Positions 21,990 through 33,110 of a stretch of 64,000 bases of DNA are shown one piece after another. Origin of the DNA: Linanthus parryae (taxonomy: Eukaryota; Streptophyta; Magnoliopsida; Ericales; Polemoniaceae); contig JALGPY010000005.1 in assembly GCA_023055425.1 (NCBI GenBank), positions 3,621,501 through 3,685,500 of the forward strand, in the 5' to 3' direction. The stretch's first letter is position 1; each line of letters starts with the position of its first letter. A model generated the notes under the pieces. It was not told the origin of the DNA. It did no database searches and saw nothing but the letters and a program-made list of their open reading frames with translations. Both the position numbers and the translations under genes were made by a program.

Positions 21990-22740
21990 AATTGTCATGT
22001 CCTTTAGGTGGGAGTTAGGTGCGAATTAGTAGTAAGCACACGAGCTTCGTGTTTGCAGTCAAACAAAACTATGTCTCACCTTCTAGTTACCTACTGTTTG
22101 CATGCATTGCGTGCCTCTGGATTTCAGCATAGGCAAATATCCATATCTTCCACAAGTTTCTGCTCAGACAAATACATAAACAACTAGTGCAATCTCAATG
22201 CTTATCTGAAAACCCAGATCTCCTAGAAGCCTCCACCTTGTATCAAACAAAATATATTCATGCATCAACATCAAACTTGTAGGGCTGATTCCCAATTCAA
22301 CAGCCCACTTTATGCTTTCTCCCGACCTGCTACAGTTGTGGCCAACCCTGTTAAGATCTGTAAACATCAGGAGCAGTAATTTAGATCGGGGCATACCTTA
22401 GAAATGAGGACTCTAGGGCTGGTTAAGACCAAGATCAGGATGCTCATCTTATCTCCCATGAAAATCAATAGTTTTCACAATTTTCTCCTCAAACAAATGA
22501 ATGCACAGCTCTAAGGTACACTGACCAAAAATAGTTTTCCACAAGAGCGACTTTGAGGCTGATGAATTGGTGAAGAATGGAATCTCCAATACCTGGCTTC
22601 TAGATTGCATTTCAACGGTTCAATAATTACTTCTACAAACACCAACCAAATCATCATCCAATGGTTCAAGAAGTCCATAAAGCAGGTTTAAAATAGAAAA
22701 GAACTCATATTTCTTCTTCAACAATGACACACTGACCCAA
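21990..22740. other. ACOS5 upstream region
   Basis: 5' flank of the ACOS5-like gene. No frame with a recognisable domain. Promoter elements beyond the TATA-like motif cannot be claimed. Confidence 0.3.
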
Positions 22741-22744
22741 TCCT

Positions 22745-23330
22745 CTTTCAGATGTCTGATCCAAGTATTGGTTCCAGAGGAGCGATTTTCCCCAAATAAA
22801 TATCCATGAGGCCAGGGGCATCATTCGCGTATTTGTTCACGAACTTATGAAATCTTGCTCCTTTGCTGTAAGAAAGAACACAAGGAGATACTTTTCCTTA
22901 TCAGCCCCTTCCCCTGCATATATCTAACAATTGTGCATCGGGGAATGAACCTCTTCTCTAAACTTAACAAGAGCGTTGTTAGATGCCCCGGGCAAGCTCA
23001 ACAGCTGCCAACCCATTTTTTACACAACAAAATCCATTGTTTACACTACGTTTTGCTCTGCCAAAAGCATACAGGTTAAGCGCGACATGAATGCCTTGAG
23101 AATCTCTTTATCAGACATCACAGATCTCCGGAAAACCTCCATTTTTTATATCCCTTGGATGTGGCAGCGAACCATCTGCGTGCATCAACAATTGCGATTT
23201 CATTTGGGACAAATCCCATTTCGGTAGTCTCCTTTTTGGTCTCCCCTAGAGACAACAACCCCAAGGCAGCTTTAGACAGCAGATACAAGGTCCGTGAATG
23301 AGGCACAGGCATTAATACACTAGTTCTATG
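22745..23330 (-). pseudogene. mTERF pseudogene A (heavily decayed)
   Basis: On the minus strand scattered phases give TEMGF-PNE-AIVDA, a decayed KKWRFSG-L segment, QTMDFVV-like, RCTIVRYMQGKGLI and a tail matching GYLFGENRSSGTNT. These follow the order of the intact mTERF at 15185-16333 and of pseudogene B at 24021-24725. Multiple stops and frameshifts and a missing N-terminal half show that it is dead. Confidence 0.75.
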
Positions 23331-23402
23331 AGCACATAAGACACCAGGCAACAGCCACAAGTTTGCCGACTCACCTTCATTAGAAATCCATTGTCTATGC
23401 AA

Positions 23403-24020
23403 ATTTACCCTGAGACAGCCTTAATCACACGTCTGTACGGGGGGTTTCAAAGATCTGTGCATTATCAAAAAAATAAAATTCAAGAAATATTTCAAGCAAC
23501 AGCAGGATTTGTAATCATTCCAGAAAGCTCTCTCCTTCCACCACTAGGCAGACACCAAGTTCAGACTCATGCTAAACGAAGTCGGCATCAAATTAGTTTA
23601 AAAGTCCAAAAGTTCAATACAATCCAGTGATGAAATGGCATTTTCTACTGTTATGAGATGGAACACTAGATGACCTGCACAAAATTTAATCAAAACTTAG
23701 AAAAACCTAACATCCGGAGAAAACATAACTCATTCAATATAGCAATGGTGCTTGCAAAATTCTAATCCACTGACTTATAGAAGTGAGGTAAACAAAGCCT
23801 AAACATTTGTGTCACTGAAGAAACTATGTTTTGGTAGTTAAAACAATGTTGTGCAGTCATTTATAATAGATCCTAGTAATGGACAATGGCTTTGTGATTC
23901 CAAACCTCATCATTTGTTTTACTGTATGCAGCATAAGACAAGTAAAACAAGAGTTCAAAAGACTCTAAAAGAGAGAGAGAGAAAACAAAGCACATAGCTG
24001 CAAGTGAAGTTCCATAAGAG
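23403..24020. other. Spacer between mTERF pseudogenes, nothing recognised
   Basis: AT-rich, with a short GA run near 23972-23984. No feature is supported. Confidence 0.4.
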
Positions 24021-24725
24021 CTACCACTTCAACAACAGTTCTCCATCCCATTTCCTATGTGGGCAGGGACATTTGATCACAGTATTGGTTCTTGAGGAGG
24101 AGGAGGAGGGACTGATTTTCCCCAAATAGATATCCATGAGGTTGGGGACATCATCCTTGTACTTCTTTACAAACCTCTCTATGAAATCCTTCTCATTGAT
24201 GGCCTTTAAGAAAGTGCCCAAGGAGATATCTTTCCTTAGCAACTCTTTAACATGCAGATATCTAACAACAGTGCATCGGGGTATGATCCTCTTCTCTAAA
24301 CTAAAAGTCTAAAACCAAGCAGAGTTGGAGTCCTGGCAACATCAACCGGTTGCCAACCCATCCGTTTGACGACGAAATCCATGGTTTGCACTATGTTTTG
24401 CTCTGCCAAAGCCATACATGCCGGGTGCAATGTGAATGCAGTGAGAATCTGGGCATCAGTCATCCCACATCTCCGGTAAACCTCCATTTTCTTATCCCAT
24501 GTTGGCTTGGACATTCTAACGAACACTTTGACAGCATCAACAAATGAGGTTTTAGTTGGGTTGAATCCCATTTCAGTGGCCTGTTTTATAGACTCGGGTA
24601 GAGAAGAGTAGCCCAATATAGCCGGATGACTACGCAGCAGACGCAAGATTCGTGATTGGAGAACCCCTGCCTCTCTCAAAGCAGCTACATTGGGAACAAT
24701 CGTCTTGTCGATGCTACCAGTAATC
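24021..24725 (-). pseudogene. mTERF pseudogene B (5'-truncated, frameshifted)
   Basis: The longest frame (24679-24296) encodes REAGVLQSRILRLLRSHP, then TSFVDAVKVFVRMSKPTWDKK and FVVKRMGWQPVDVARTP, closely matching the middle and C-terminal parts of the intact mTERF. A frame break near 24300 separates it from the C-terminal piece 24242-24021 (EKDFIERFVKKYKDDVPNLM). N-terminal sequence stops at about 24725, immediately beside the terminal repeat of a TIR element at 24732. It is younger-looking than pseudogene A. Low-level transcription cannot be excluded, but an intact mTERF is not encoded. Confidence 0.85.
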
Positions 24726-24731
24726 AGTCTG

Positions 24732-25412
24732 GAGTAACGTTGTGTTTGGATGATCTTTTCTTAAACTACAAGGTATGAGATTGTCTCTGTGTAAAGTATC
24801 TCTCACTATCCACTGTCCCAAACAAACGACAGGATATGGCTATATTTTCTACATTTTCAATTTTTGGTGCCGGTCGTTTTAAGAGACCAGTCAAAATAGT
24901 GCATTTCCAAACGTTTCCATTTTGAGATTATTTCAATGGAACACAACGATTGTGGTAAAATTGTCCATTTGGGTGATGGGTGAAGGGAACTATGGTTCCA
25001 TAGACACACAAGGTTACGGTCCATTGCGGGTAATCATAGTTAGTAGTATAAGACTGTATTTGGTAATAGCCCTGCTTGGATGAAATGAAATAAGTGAGAG
25101 GTTAAGCTTAAAAGTTCATTTAATCTGCAGTGTTTGGATACAATAGATTATTGTAAATTATTGTTAAAAAATTTTTTTTTTTGAGATAGCGAGATTCAAA
25201 CTCGGGACCTCGTGCAGAGGTTTCAAATGCTCAACCAGAGAGCCAACACACATTTGCATGAAAAATTGCAGAAAAATCACCATAGAAGTCCGAAGTTTCC
25301 CAACAAAATCCGGAAATCCAACTTTTTTTGTTCGGAGAGGTTTGACTGATTATATCAGATTTTTGACTTTTCATTTCCTCCCTGCTTTCTCTCATCCAAA
25401 CACAACGTTACT
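24732..25412. mobile_element. TIR element beside mTERF pseudogene B
   Basis: A 22-bp inverted repeat beginning GAGTAACGTTGTGTTTGGAT occurs at 24732 and, reversed, ends at 25412. It bounds 681 bp that include a SINE-like sequence. mTERF homology stops at the left end. Flanking TSDs could not be matched, so the class is uncertain. Confidence 0.6.
25172..25252 (-). mobile_element. tRNA-derived SINE-like sequence
   Basis: On the minus strand TGGCTCTCTGGTTGAGCA resembles a Pol III A box, and GAGTTTGAATCTCG a B box about 35 bp later. A run ends in A's (a T-run on the plus strand at 25169-25181). It lies inside the TIR element at 24732-25412. No TSD was confirmed. Confidence 0.5.
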
Positions 25413-28150
25413 CTGTGGAACGATGGATCTATAAAGGAACAACGATTATAATGCTTTGTTGGAGTTGTTCACTTATTTGTATTGAATTGCAGAATTGACC
25501 TGTTTACATACAGATGTCTCCTTTGGTCTAATATCGCCGTGGAAAGAAGTAAGCGCTGTACTACACCAGGGAGCTTCCATTCTCTGTAGCAATGCGAATT
25601 CTTGTATAAGTCAACTCAACCAATATAGATCCTTTTCTCCGGAAACAGAAAATTGATGTAAATATCAGTGAGCACACAAAGTGTGTCCTTTAAAGAACAC
25701 CTATGTCCGACAAATTGATTATTTTCTTTACTCCTATAAATCATCATCCTGAAAATAATGGGATCGAAGAAGTGCTAACTGTAGTGAAATCATCATCCTG
25801 AATACAGTGTATCTAAGAAGTGCTATAGAGTAAAATTCAGGTTTACTGGTTCATGCTCAACTTTCACTTCCCAGTTTTTGGTTTTTGCTAAGGACCGTTA
25901 TACATTGGAAGTGGACGGTTTTCCTATCATTTCAAGTAAATGGTATGCTTGGTCTCTAAAAATCTTGATCCTGTTAAAGAAAAAAACCTTTGTGATGCAA
26001 ACGGACAGATTGGTGATAGCATAATGACAGTAACTAAGCTAGTAAGGCTTCGGACTAAGCAAAGGAACAACAAGTTAGTACGGAGATTACTACAACTAAG
26101 AATTGATCCTCAGTTAACAGGTAGATAAGCTGCTTCTAGCATAAAATGACTTTCTTGAGAAACAGGAGTTGATTTCCAATTTTAAAGGAAAAGCGAAATA
26201 GCAAGATGACGAGAGTTGCTAGAAGCTGAGGCAGGCAGCCCCTGAGAGATAAGCATAAATTAGGCCTAAAATAAAGAAACTAGTACGGAGAATATGTTTA
26301 TAATATGCTTTTGCAAAGCAACCTGCAAATAAAGAGTTTTCTCTAGTACTTGAAGTTCAGAGTATTTAACACGAATTGACAGCTTAAAATTACAAAGGAT
26401 AATACCTTCGTACTCTAACTGAAAGATAGAACCATACATGATCCACCCAACCGTTAGGTTCTACTGGACTTGCTTAATGGATTACATGTTAAATGAAGCC
26501 TAGAGATGGCAAAAATGAGAGACGGAGGGTGTGAAATATAAATTACATAAGAAGGAAACCATGTTTCCATTTAAGATAGACAAGAATCATGTTTATACCT
26601 TGAAACCAGACAGTGAAGGTCCAGGTGAAGAAGAATACTAGGGAATGAAGAATAAACAAGTGACGCTGCAAAACCTATGTATCAAAATACCAAGGCCTGA
26701 AATTTCAAGAAGAATCTGTTAAACGAGAGGGAACATGGACGCAACAACATTGCAGTTAGTATAATACTCTCAACAGAGAACAATCACAGTTCACAGAGAA
26801 GCAATCAGTAGTAATTCTGATAAAGTGACTTAAAACATATTCATACAGAAGTGGTGGATATTCCATTGCTTATTTCCCTAAGGTACCTTTCAGCTACTAA
26901 TGTTCTGTCTGAAATATTGAAGATATTATTAATCCTTGTAGCTTGTCGATAACTTGATGCCCAGGGAAAAAAAACGAAGAAGGAAGGTAAATAAGGTGCG
27001 CTGGGAAGGATAATTTTTTATTTGGAACGTAACTTAAGCACCTATAGGGCTTCTTACTTGGAACATTGCTAATTCTGATTTGTGAAACGGAAACAGTGTT
27101 GCCTTATGCCAACATAGATAAAATATTGCACAGTGGGAGCATACTTACATATGGAATGTTACTTATAGTTATGATAATATTTGCATCAAACAATATATAT
27201 TTCAGTGAAAGCCGCAGAAAGCACCAAGGTGTTAGACTGGACCAAGAGGATAAACAGTTGTGGTACGAAAACATATCATGCATAGAGGTTGGTTGAGAAC
27301 GAGCTGTACATTAACACTTTCTTGAATTCTACTCTTATTAAATCTGCAGTTACATCGGATTGTTCTTTTAACTTAATTGATGGTGATGATGATAAGATAA
27401 AGCTGTGCGCAAGCGTAGATCAGAAATCCATTCTCATGAACCTTGTGTACTTTTCTCCAGTACTTTGTGTGCATGTTTGTGACAAAACAGGACTTTAAAC
27501 CTTAGGGCCTGTTTGGTAAATATGAAAAATCGGCTGAAAACAATTTGGGTGAAAAATCTAGCTGAACTGAAAATCAAAATCCGTTTGGTATGGGCTGAAA
27601 TTTTAAACTACTAATTTGATCAATTTAAAGAGAGATATAGTCAATTACTTGAATACACTCAACTAAGCTCATGCTAGTGTAAAAAACACATTAAAATTAT
27701 TTCTTTTTAAGATTTTCAGCTGCATAATCGCCAATTTTGGAGATTCTAATTCCGCATCCGTCTCACTGATCGATTCAACACAAACAGGAGACGGAACCAA
27801 CGACTGAAAACACACACAAATTCCCAGGTGCACAACTAAAAGAAAAGACACAATTTTATTTCCTCATTACAATACGAACCCAGATCAGGTAACGATATCA
27901 AAACCCAACAAATATTCTGATGAAAAGGTGTCAATTGAAATCACAATGAATGAATTTACTATATCATCATCTTTTTATCTCCGTCCATCGCCGCCGATTG
28001 TTTAGCCCTACCGGCGGATGTACATGTCGATGCTCCTCTAGGGTTCTCTTCAATCGGTGATGAAGAAGATGAAGAAGCAGCGACTCACCAGTGGCAATTT
28101 TAGTAATTCTCATACCTTCCCAAGGGTAGTTTAGACAAATGACCCTTAAT
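25413..28150. other. Intergenic, mostly unrecognised
   Basis: About 2.7 kb without a supported gene. A hAT-like end motif AGGGCCTGTTTGGTAAA occurs at about 27504, but no matching right end was found. Short frames at 25940, 27066 and 27289 have no recognisable domains. Confidence 0.4.
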
Positions 28151-28153
28151 ATG

Positions 28154-28330
28154 TTGACTATTTGTTGACTATTTTTGCCTACGCGTCAAATACGATAACG
28201 GGGTTTCCAAATTTTTATGGAAATAGCATGACATCAGATAACGGGGTTTCCAAATATTTTTGAAAATAGCAACACATCAGATAGATAACGGTGGGTTTCC
28301 AAATTTTAGGAAATACCTTCCTTATAAAGT
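28154..28330 (+). promoter_or_regulatory. Promoter of the USP-like gene with three tandem repeats
   Basis: Two TTGAC (W-box core) motifs at 28154-28158 and 28165-28169 precede three direct repeats of a 43-47 bp unit starting GATAACGG-GGGTTTCCAAAT (28194, 28237, 28284). The last unit runs into a TATA box (TATAAAG, 28323-28329) 136 bp before the start codon. WRKY control is inference from the motif only. Confidence 0.5.
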
Positions 28331-28464
28331 TTCATCGAAACAGAGACTTTCCCTCAATCAATTCTCTAGCGGCATTGCATGTTGTTTGATTTCTCTCCCA
28401 AGCTAAAAGCTATATTTAGCTATCATCCTCCATCACTGATCACAACCTGCGTTTCATCATCATC

Positions 28465-29448
28465 ATGGATCCGCCCAAGCCATTGAAGAACGATGCTTAT
28501 GCGTGCTTTCTCAACGTCGGCTTTCAGAGTCTTGCTTCTCTTGAAACCTTGAAAAAACTCTATAACGACGGCAACTACCAGACATCTGACACTAAAGAAG
28601 CCATGCATCGGGTGCTATACGACAAAGATACACATGACGTCGAGGGTTTCGTTAACGTGTGGAATGAGCATGTACAAACACTCATTGACGCTTTGCCGCC
28701 GGAAGAAGAGGACCCTCCGAAAGAAGATGGAGATGACGACGCTCCACCGGAGGCTGCTCCTCAAGAAGAAGAACAAGAAAAAGACAAAGACAACAAAGGA
28801 GAAGATCAAGAAGGAGGAGAGGAGGAGAAAGAGGACAAAGACAACAAAGAAGAAGTAGAACAACTCACACACAGAGAAAGGTTGCTCAGGCTCATGCTAA
28901 ACACTAACAAACCTAATAAGCCCCTACTTTTTCTACAAGACATATTTCCAATGATATGGCCTCGAGAAATTTATCCCTGGTATATACAGGGTTTGGAATT
29001 TGAGGAGATTGATAATGTGTCTAAAAATTTTGAAACTGAGTTGGAGACGGATATAGCATCAGATCACGTCGACAACGAGGACGACACACCCTTCAAAAAA
29101 GTTATGGTGATCTTACTGGAAGGAGCTTATACAAAAGAAATGGCTAAAGAGAAAGCAGAGAATAGCGCGAAAAGGAGGAAGTCCGAGTTCAACAAGATAA
29201 TCACTATCAAGAAGGCTTCGACAGAAGAGGGGAAGCAACTGCGATTCGGATTAGTGGCTGTTGTTGATTTCTCGCCACTAGAAGAGGGTCACTACATCGC
29301 TTACGTTAAGAGAAGGGCACCGGACAATTCTGAAGTTTGGTACGAGGCAAATGATAAAGATGTGAATATCGTACCTTATGAAGAAGTGAAGAAGATAATG
29401 CTACCCGAGTTACTCATATACGAGTTAGAACCTCGTTTACGAAACTAA
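28465..29448 (+). CDS. Compact USP-like (ubiquitin-specific protease fold) protein
   Basis: A single-exon 327-residue protein. The N-terminus AYACFLNVGFQSLAS (Cys14) resembles the USP Cys box NTCFLN-LQSL. The C-terminus EEGHYIAYVKR (His276) followed by VWYEANDKDVN (Asn296/Asp297) and YEEVKK matches the USP His box with its Asp/Asn. A catalytic triad Cys14-His276-Asn296 is therefore plausible. Usual USP catalytic domains are near 300-350 residues but include fingers. Here residues 79-133 are instead a Glu/Asp/Lys-rich low-complexity insert, and no CxxC zinc pairs are visible. The frame is clean, with a TATA box and ATG in good context, so it is probably expressed. A divergent, possibly inactive, USP relative is as likely as an active deubiquitinase. 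Confidence 0.7.
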   Translation: MDPPKPLKNDAYACFLNVGFQSLASLETLKKLYNDGNYQTSDTKEAMHRVLYDKDTHDVEGFVNVWNEHVQTLIDALPPEEEDPPKEDGDDDAPPEAAPQEEEQEKDKDNKGEDQEGGEEEKEDKDNKEEVEQLTHRERLLRLMLNTNKPNKPLLFLQDIFPMIWPREIYPWYIQGLEFEEIDNVSKNFETELETDIASDHVDNEDDTPFKKVMVILLEGAYTKEMAKEKAENSAKRRKSEFNKIITIKKASTEEGKQLRFGLVAVVDFSPLEEGHYIAYVKRRAPDNSEVWYEANDKDVNIVPYEEVKKIMLPELLIYELEPRLRN

Positions 29449-29980
29449 ATTGGAAACAATTTTAGGTTCAAACTGGATTAGCTTTCAATTACTTACTAGT
29501 ACTACATTTGATGTCCCTAGCTAGTAGTGCGTCGCTTACTTAATCCTAAACAGTTTCATGATTTTCCTGTTAGTTTATATCAATTTCTGCTGGCTAAATT
29601 ACCTTTTTTTGTTTGTTTGTCGACTTTCTAAAAATGCCGAAGTGTTATGTTATTTAACAGAGTATGATGGGAACGAACTAGGCGGTATGCAAAATGGATT
29701 GTTGCCAAACCAATTGTATGTTTTTTAAATAGGCGCATCATTAATAAACTCAACCTCTAAAGTTTAGGTTATTACAATTTTCCCCTAAAGAATTGGTTCA
29801 ATTCATATATTTCACCTCCTCTTCTTCACAAATCACAACCATTCCCCCATTTACCTGCCAGATAAGTGGGGGAAACGATTTATGAAAATGAATATGATGA
29901 ACTCGAGCGACCACATGTTGTAATGTAATATATTTGCCTGTACAAACTACTAGTATTGCATTAAAGCAAAACTTAGATGA
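29449..29980. other. 3' flank of the USP-like gene
   Basis: AT-rich. Nothing beyond the presumed 3' UTR is recognised. Confidence 0.4.
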
Positions 29981-29989
29981 ATAAACAAA

Positions 29990-30215
29990 GATAAAAAGAC
30001 AACCCCCTCAAGTTTGACAAAAAGACAATTTTACCACTTCAAGTTTGGGAAAGGGCACTTACACCACCTGCTTGTGGAATCTCTTACTCTATGGTGATAA
30101 ATTTGTCCCACCAGTGACGAACCCTCACCCCAGACTAACAACATCACAATTCGAGCACACTGAAGGGGTGAAAGTGCCCTTTTCCAAACTGGAAAGGGTT
30201 GAAAGTCTTTTACCC
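29990..30215. mobile_element. MULE-type MITE copy 4, 226 bp
   Basis: Ends resemble GATAAAAAGACAACCCCC and, reversed, GGGTAAAAGACTTTCAACCC. The 9-bp flanks ATAAACAAA (29981-29989) and ATAAACAGA (30216-30224) agree at 8 of 9 positions. Internal 'caagtttgggaaagggcac' arms match other members. Confidence 0.7.
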
Positions 30216-30224
30216 ATAAACAGA

Positions 30225-32332
30225 CAACCTAAAAAACTTAGTAACACATACAACAGAAAGAAGCACCCAAAACACATCAACAGGAAGGTTATAAGCTTAT
30301 AGCATTACTTACTGCTCTCAAGTTTCCAGAAAACGACATGTTTTCTGTTTAAAGACATTACATTTAAGTTCAGTAACTACTTGGCCTACTTTTGTAGTAC
30401 AAACCACTAGAGAGGTATTTCCAATTACTGCCTCAAGTGGTGAAATAAGGAGCACTCCCAACTCCCAAGTCCTCTTCCAAAGCTAGCTTTCTATGAAATT
30501 ACCAGCTTCACACCATGCCCAGTTTTGCACTTCCAGCAAAAGGATCATATCTGGAGGAACTCCATGTCACTTTCCTGAAATTGAAAACCACGAGCATGTA
30601 AGTAAATCGAAGCTAATGTAGCCATACAGATACCCCAAAACTATAGAGCAAAATAAACTTGGAGTTGATATGTTGCTGTCTTACAAGTCGTGTATTCTCA
30701 TGGAATCATTGCCGCTGGCGGTTGTGGTAGTTAAAAAATATAACAAACCTATTAGTTTCACGTGTCAGAACTCTTCTAGATGACTTTCTGGTAGAACTAC
30801 CAGACTACAAGGCTCAAGACCCCAGAATCCGAGGCACTCAATTTAGTTTGTTCATTTCTTCATACAAAGCAGTATCTATACTAATATAATATGCGAAGAC
30901 ATCTCACTTCGGTTGATGCCTATTCATAGACACCAACCCAATTTGAATATTAACTTGGAACTCATGGGAAATTCGTAAAGCTTCAGTTTAGTTTACAAGT
31001 TGTCCTGGTTATTGCGTCGTTTGGGGGGAAGATTCGGGTTATATTTTACTTGTGATTTGATTCAAATTTAAGATCTACTGGTATACTGGAATCAAATTTT
31101 AGTTTAAGAGTCTTAATGGTGGTGGTGATGGAGGTCGTGGTGGGGGTAATATCTTGGGATGAACAAGGGTGGTATTGTGAAAATATGGGTTGATTTACAA
31201 CCAAACCCCAAATTCTAAAATATCCTTTCAAGGAGATTGTTTCATGGTGTTTTTTCGAAAAATAAAGTTGAATGGAAAATAGGATGGAACAAAACAAAAT
31301 GTATAGGTCAAAATCCAATTTTGATTAAATGGATGAAAGGCAATCATGCACCACAAACCCATCACCATTTATGGACATAAGTTAGTTTAGGGTTCCTGAT
31401 TACAACAACTTCAAGATTTTTGTACCACCATTGCACGAATTAGAACAGCGGGTACCAAATCAATGGAAAGTCGAAAACAAGGGTACCACAAATGCAATTT
31501 TTGCCAATACTATTTAAAAGCGAAAATAGTTGGCGGTTTTAAGTATGCATTTTTATAATTTTTGGACATCCCTGAATTCTAGCCATTCCACTCGTATTCC
31601 TCAATGTACCAAATTTCTATCCATCCACTTTCTCCAACCAAAATTAATGATTGCCCACATTAACTATGCTAATTACTTCTACATTTTAACCACTTTGTGT
31701 GGCCACCATCTCTAGTTTGGTTTAAAGATCACAACCTATCTAAGAATGGCGAAAAAATAATGAGTTGCTGAATTAGTCTTCGTATTCTGCAGATTCTCCA
31801 GAGGTAGTCTCAATCTTAAGGCAGTGCTAAAAATAATTCAGGAGAAGCACAAGAGCATACTATATCACTCCAGTGGCAAAACCATAGATATCACATTGCG
31901 GTCACTTTACGATATTAGACATCATGACAGACTATGGAAGTTAATAAGTAGTTCACTCATTTAGCTGGGTCTTCCATTAAAAAATAAAAGAAAAAGAAAA
32001 AAGAAAGTGCTGAGGATCACCTACTTTGAGGTACTTACCATCTGGACATTGCCGAAATTTTTTATGGTTGAGGGTAGCATGCTAGAAATTAGGGAGCATG
32101 CCAGATTCTATACACTAAAATAAATCTGGCATAAATGGTGACACTAATCCTCGTGCCATTAATAAAATGCCACTGTGTGTGTACATTCCATGGAAATAAA
32201 GAGTATTGACACCATGTTCTAGTCCTTTCTTCACATTTTCGAGTCACTATGTTACTCTTCAGTCTTCTATATCCCAAGAAAATAGTAAACTGCCAGATTC
32301 AAGACACATTCAGGTATACAGGCATTGCCTAG
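30225..32332. other. Intergenic, nothing recognised
   Basis: 2.1 kb with no supported gene, RNA or element ends. Confidence 0.4.
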
Positions 32333-32440
32333 TAAGGGCATCTCCAACCCTTCCCCTCACGGGCCCACCATATTCCCCCTGCCCCAAACCCAATCATCAT
32401 TTACAACCCATCACCATCCCATCACCCACTTATATTCACT

Positions 32441-32690
32441 CACTTTTGGAATAAGTGTGACATGTGTAATATTAACACATTTGAGCAATTTCCCAGAAGT
32501 GAGGAAACCTTTGACTGCTCGACACACCTCTGGACCAACAATGCCGCAAAAGGATTGAAAGAATCTGGGAGTGAAGCCATCAAACCCAGGAGCCTTGTCA
32601 GGGCTGAGAAAAAAAACAAGCTTCCTTGACCTCTTCATCATAGGCTGGTCTAGTTAAAAACTCGTTCATTTCCTTGGTAACCTTCTCAAG
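32441..32690 (-). pseudogene. Inverted RT segment of the LINE
   Basis: Minus-strand frames give VTKEMNEFLTRP, then EEVKEACFF and, after a frame break, SPDKAPGFDGF with FFQSFCGIVGPEVC. This is the start of the plant L1 reverse transcriptase. Catalytic YADD is not in this piece. Confidence 0.8.
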
Positions 32691-33079
32691 ATGTATGAGG
32701 CTGCCTCAGGTCAAGCAATAAATAGAGAGAAGTCTCAAAAGTTTTTTCAGCCCAAGCCCAAGCTCTCTTTTGGTGAAATTTATTCAATTTTATCTAGGAA
32801 TCACTAAATCTTTCAAAGATGGGAGCTTCCTGGGACTTCCAGCTTTTGTTGGCAGATCAAAAAGACAAGCTTTCAAATTTATCAAGGAGAAGATCAATGC
32901 TAAATTCTCTGGCTGGAAAGAAAGATTTCTATCACCTGCAGGAAGAGAGATTTTGATTAAATCTACTCTAAGTGCTATTTCAACTTTCACCATGTCATGT
33001 TTTTATTATCTAAAAGTTTATGCAAAGAAATCTCTGGGATTTTGGCGAAATTCTGGTGGAATGGACATACAGGAGATAC

Positions 33080-33110
<31 letters not shown>

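Noticed and set aside
27504..27600. hAT MITE starting AGGGCCTGTTTGG
   Set aside because: Only one end was found. No complementary end or TSD within the following kilobase.
28615..28872. Minus-strand 85-codon hydrophobic frame
   Set aside because: Shadow of the Glu/Lys-rich region of the USP-like gene on the opposite strand.
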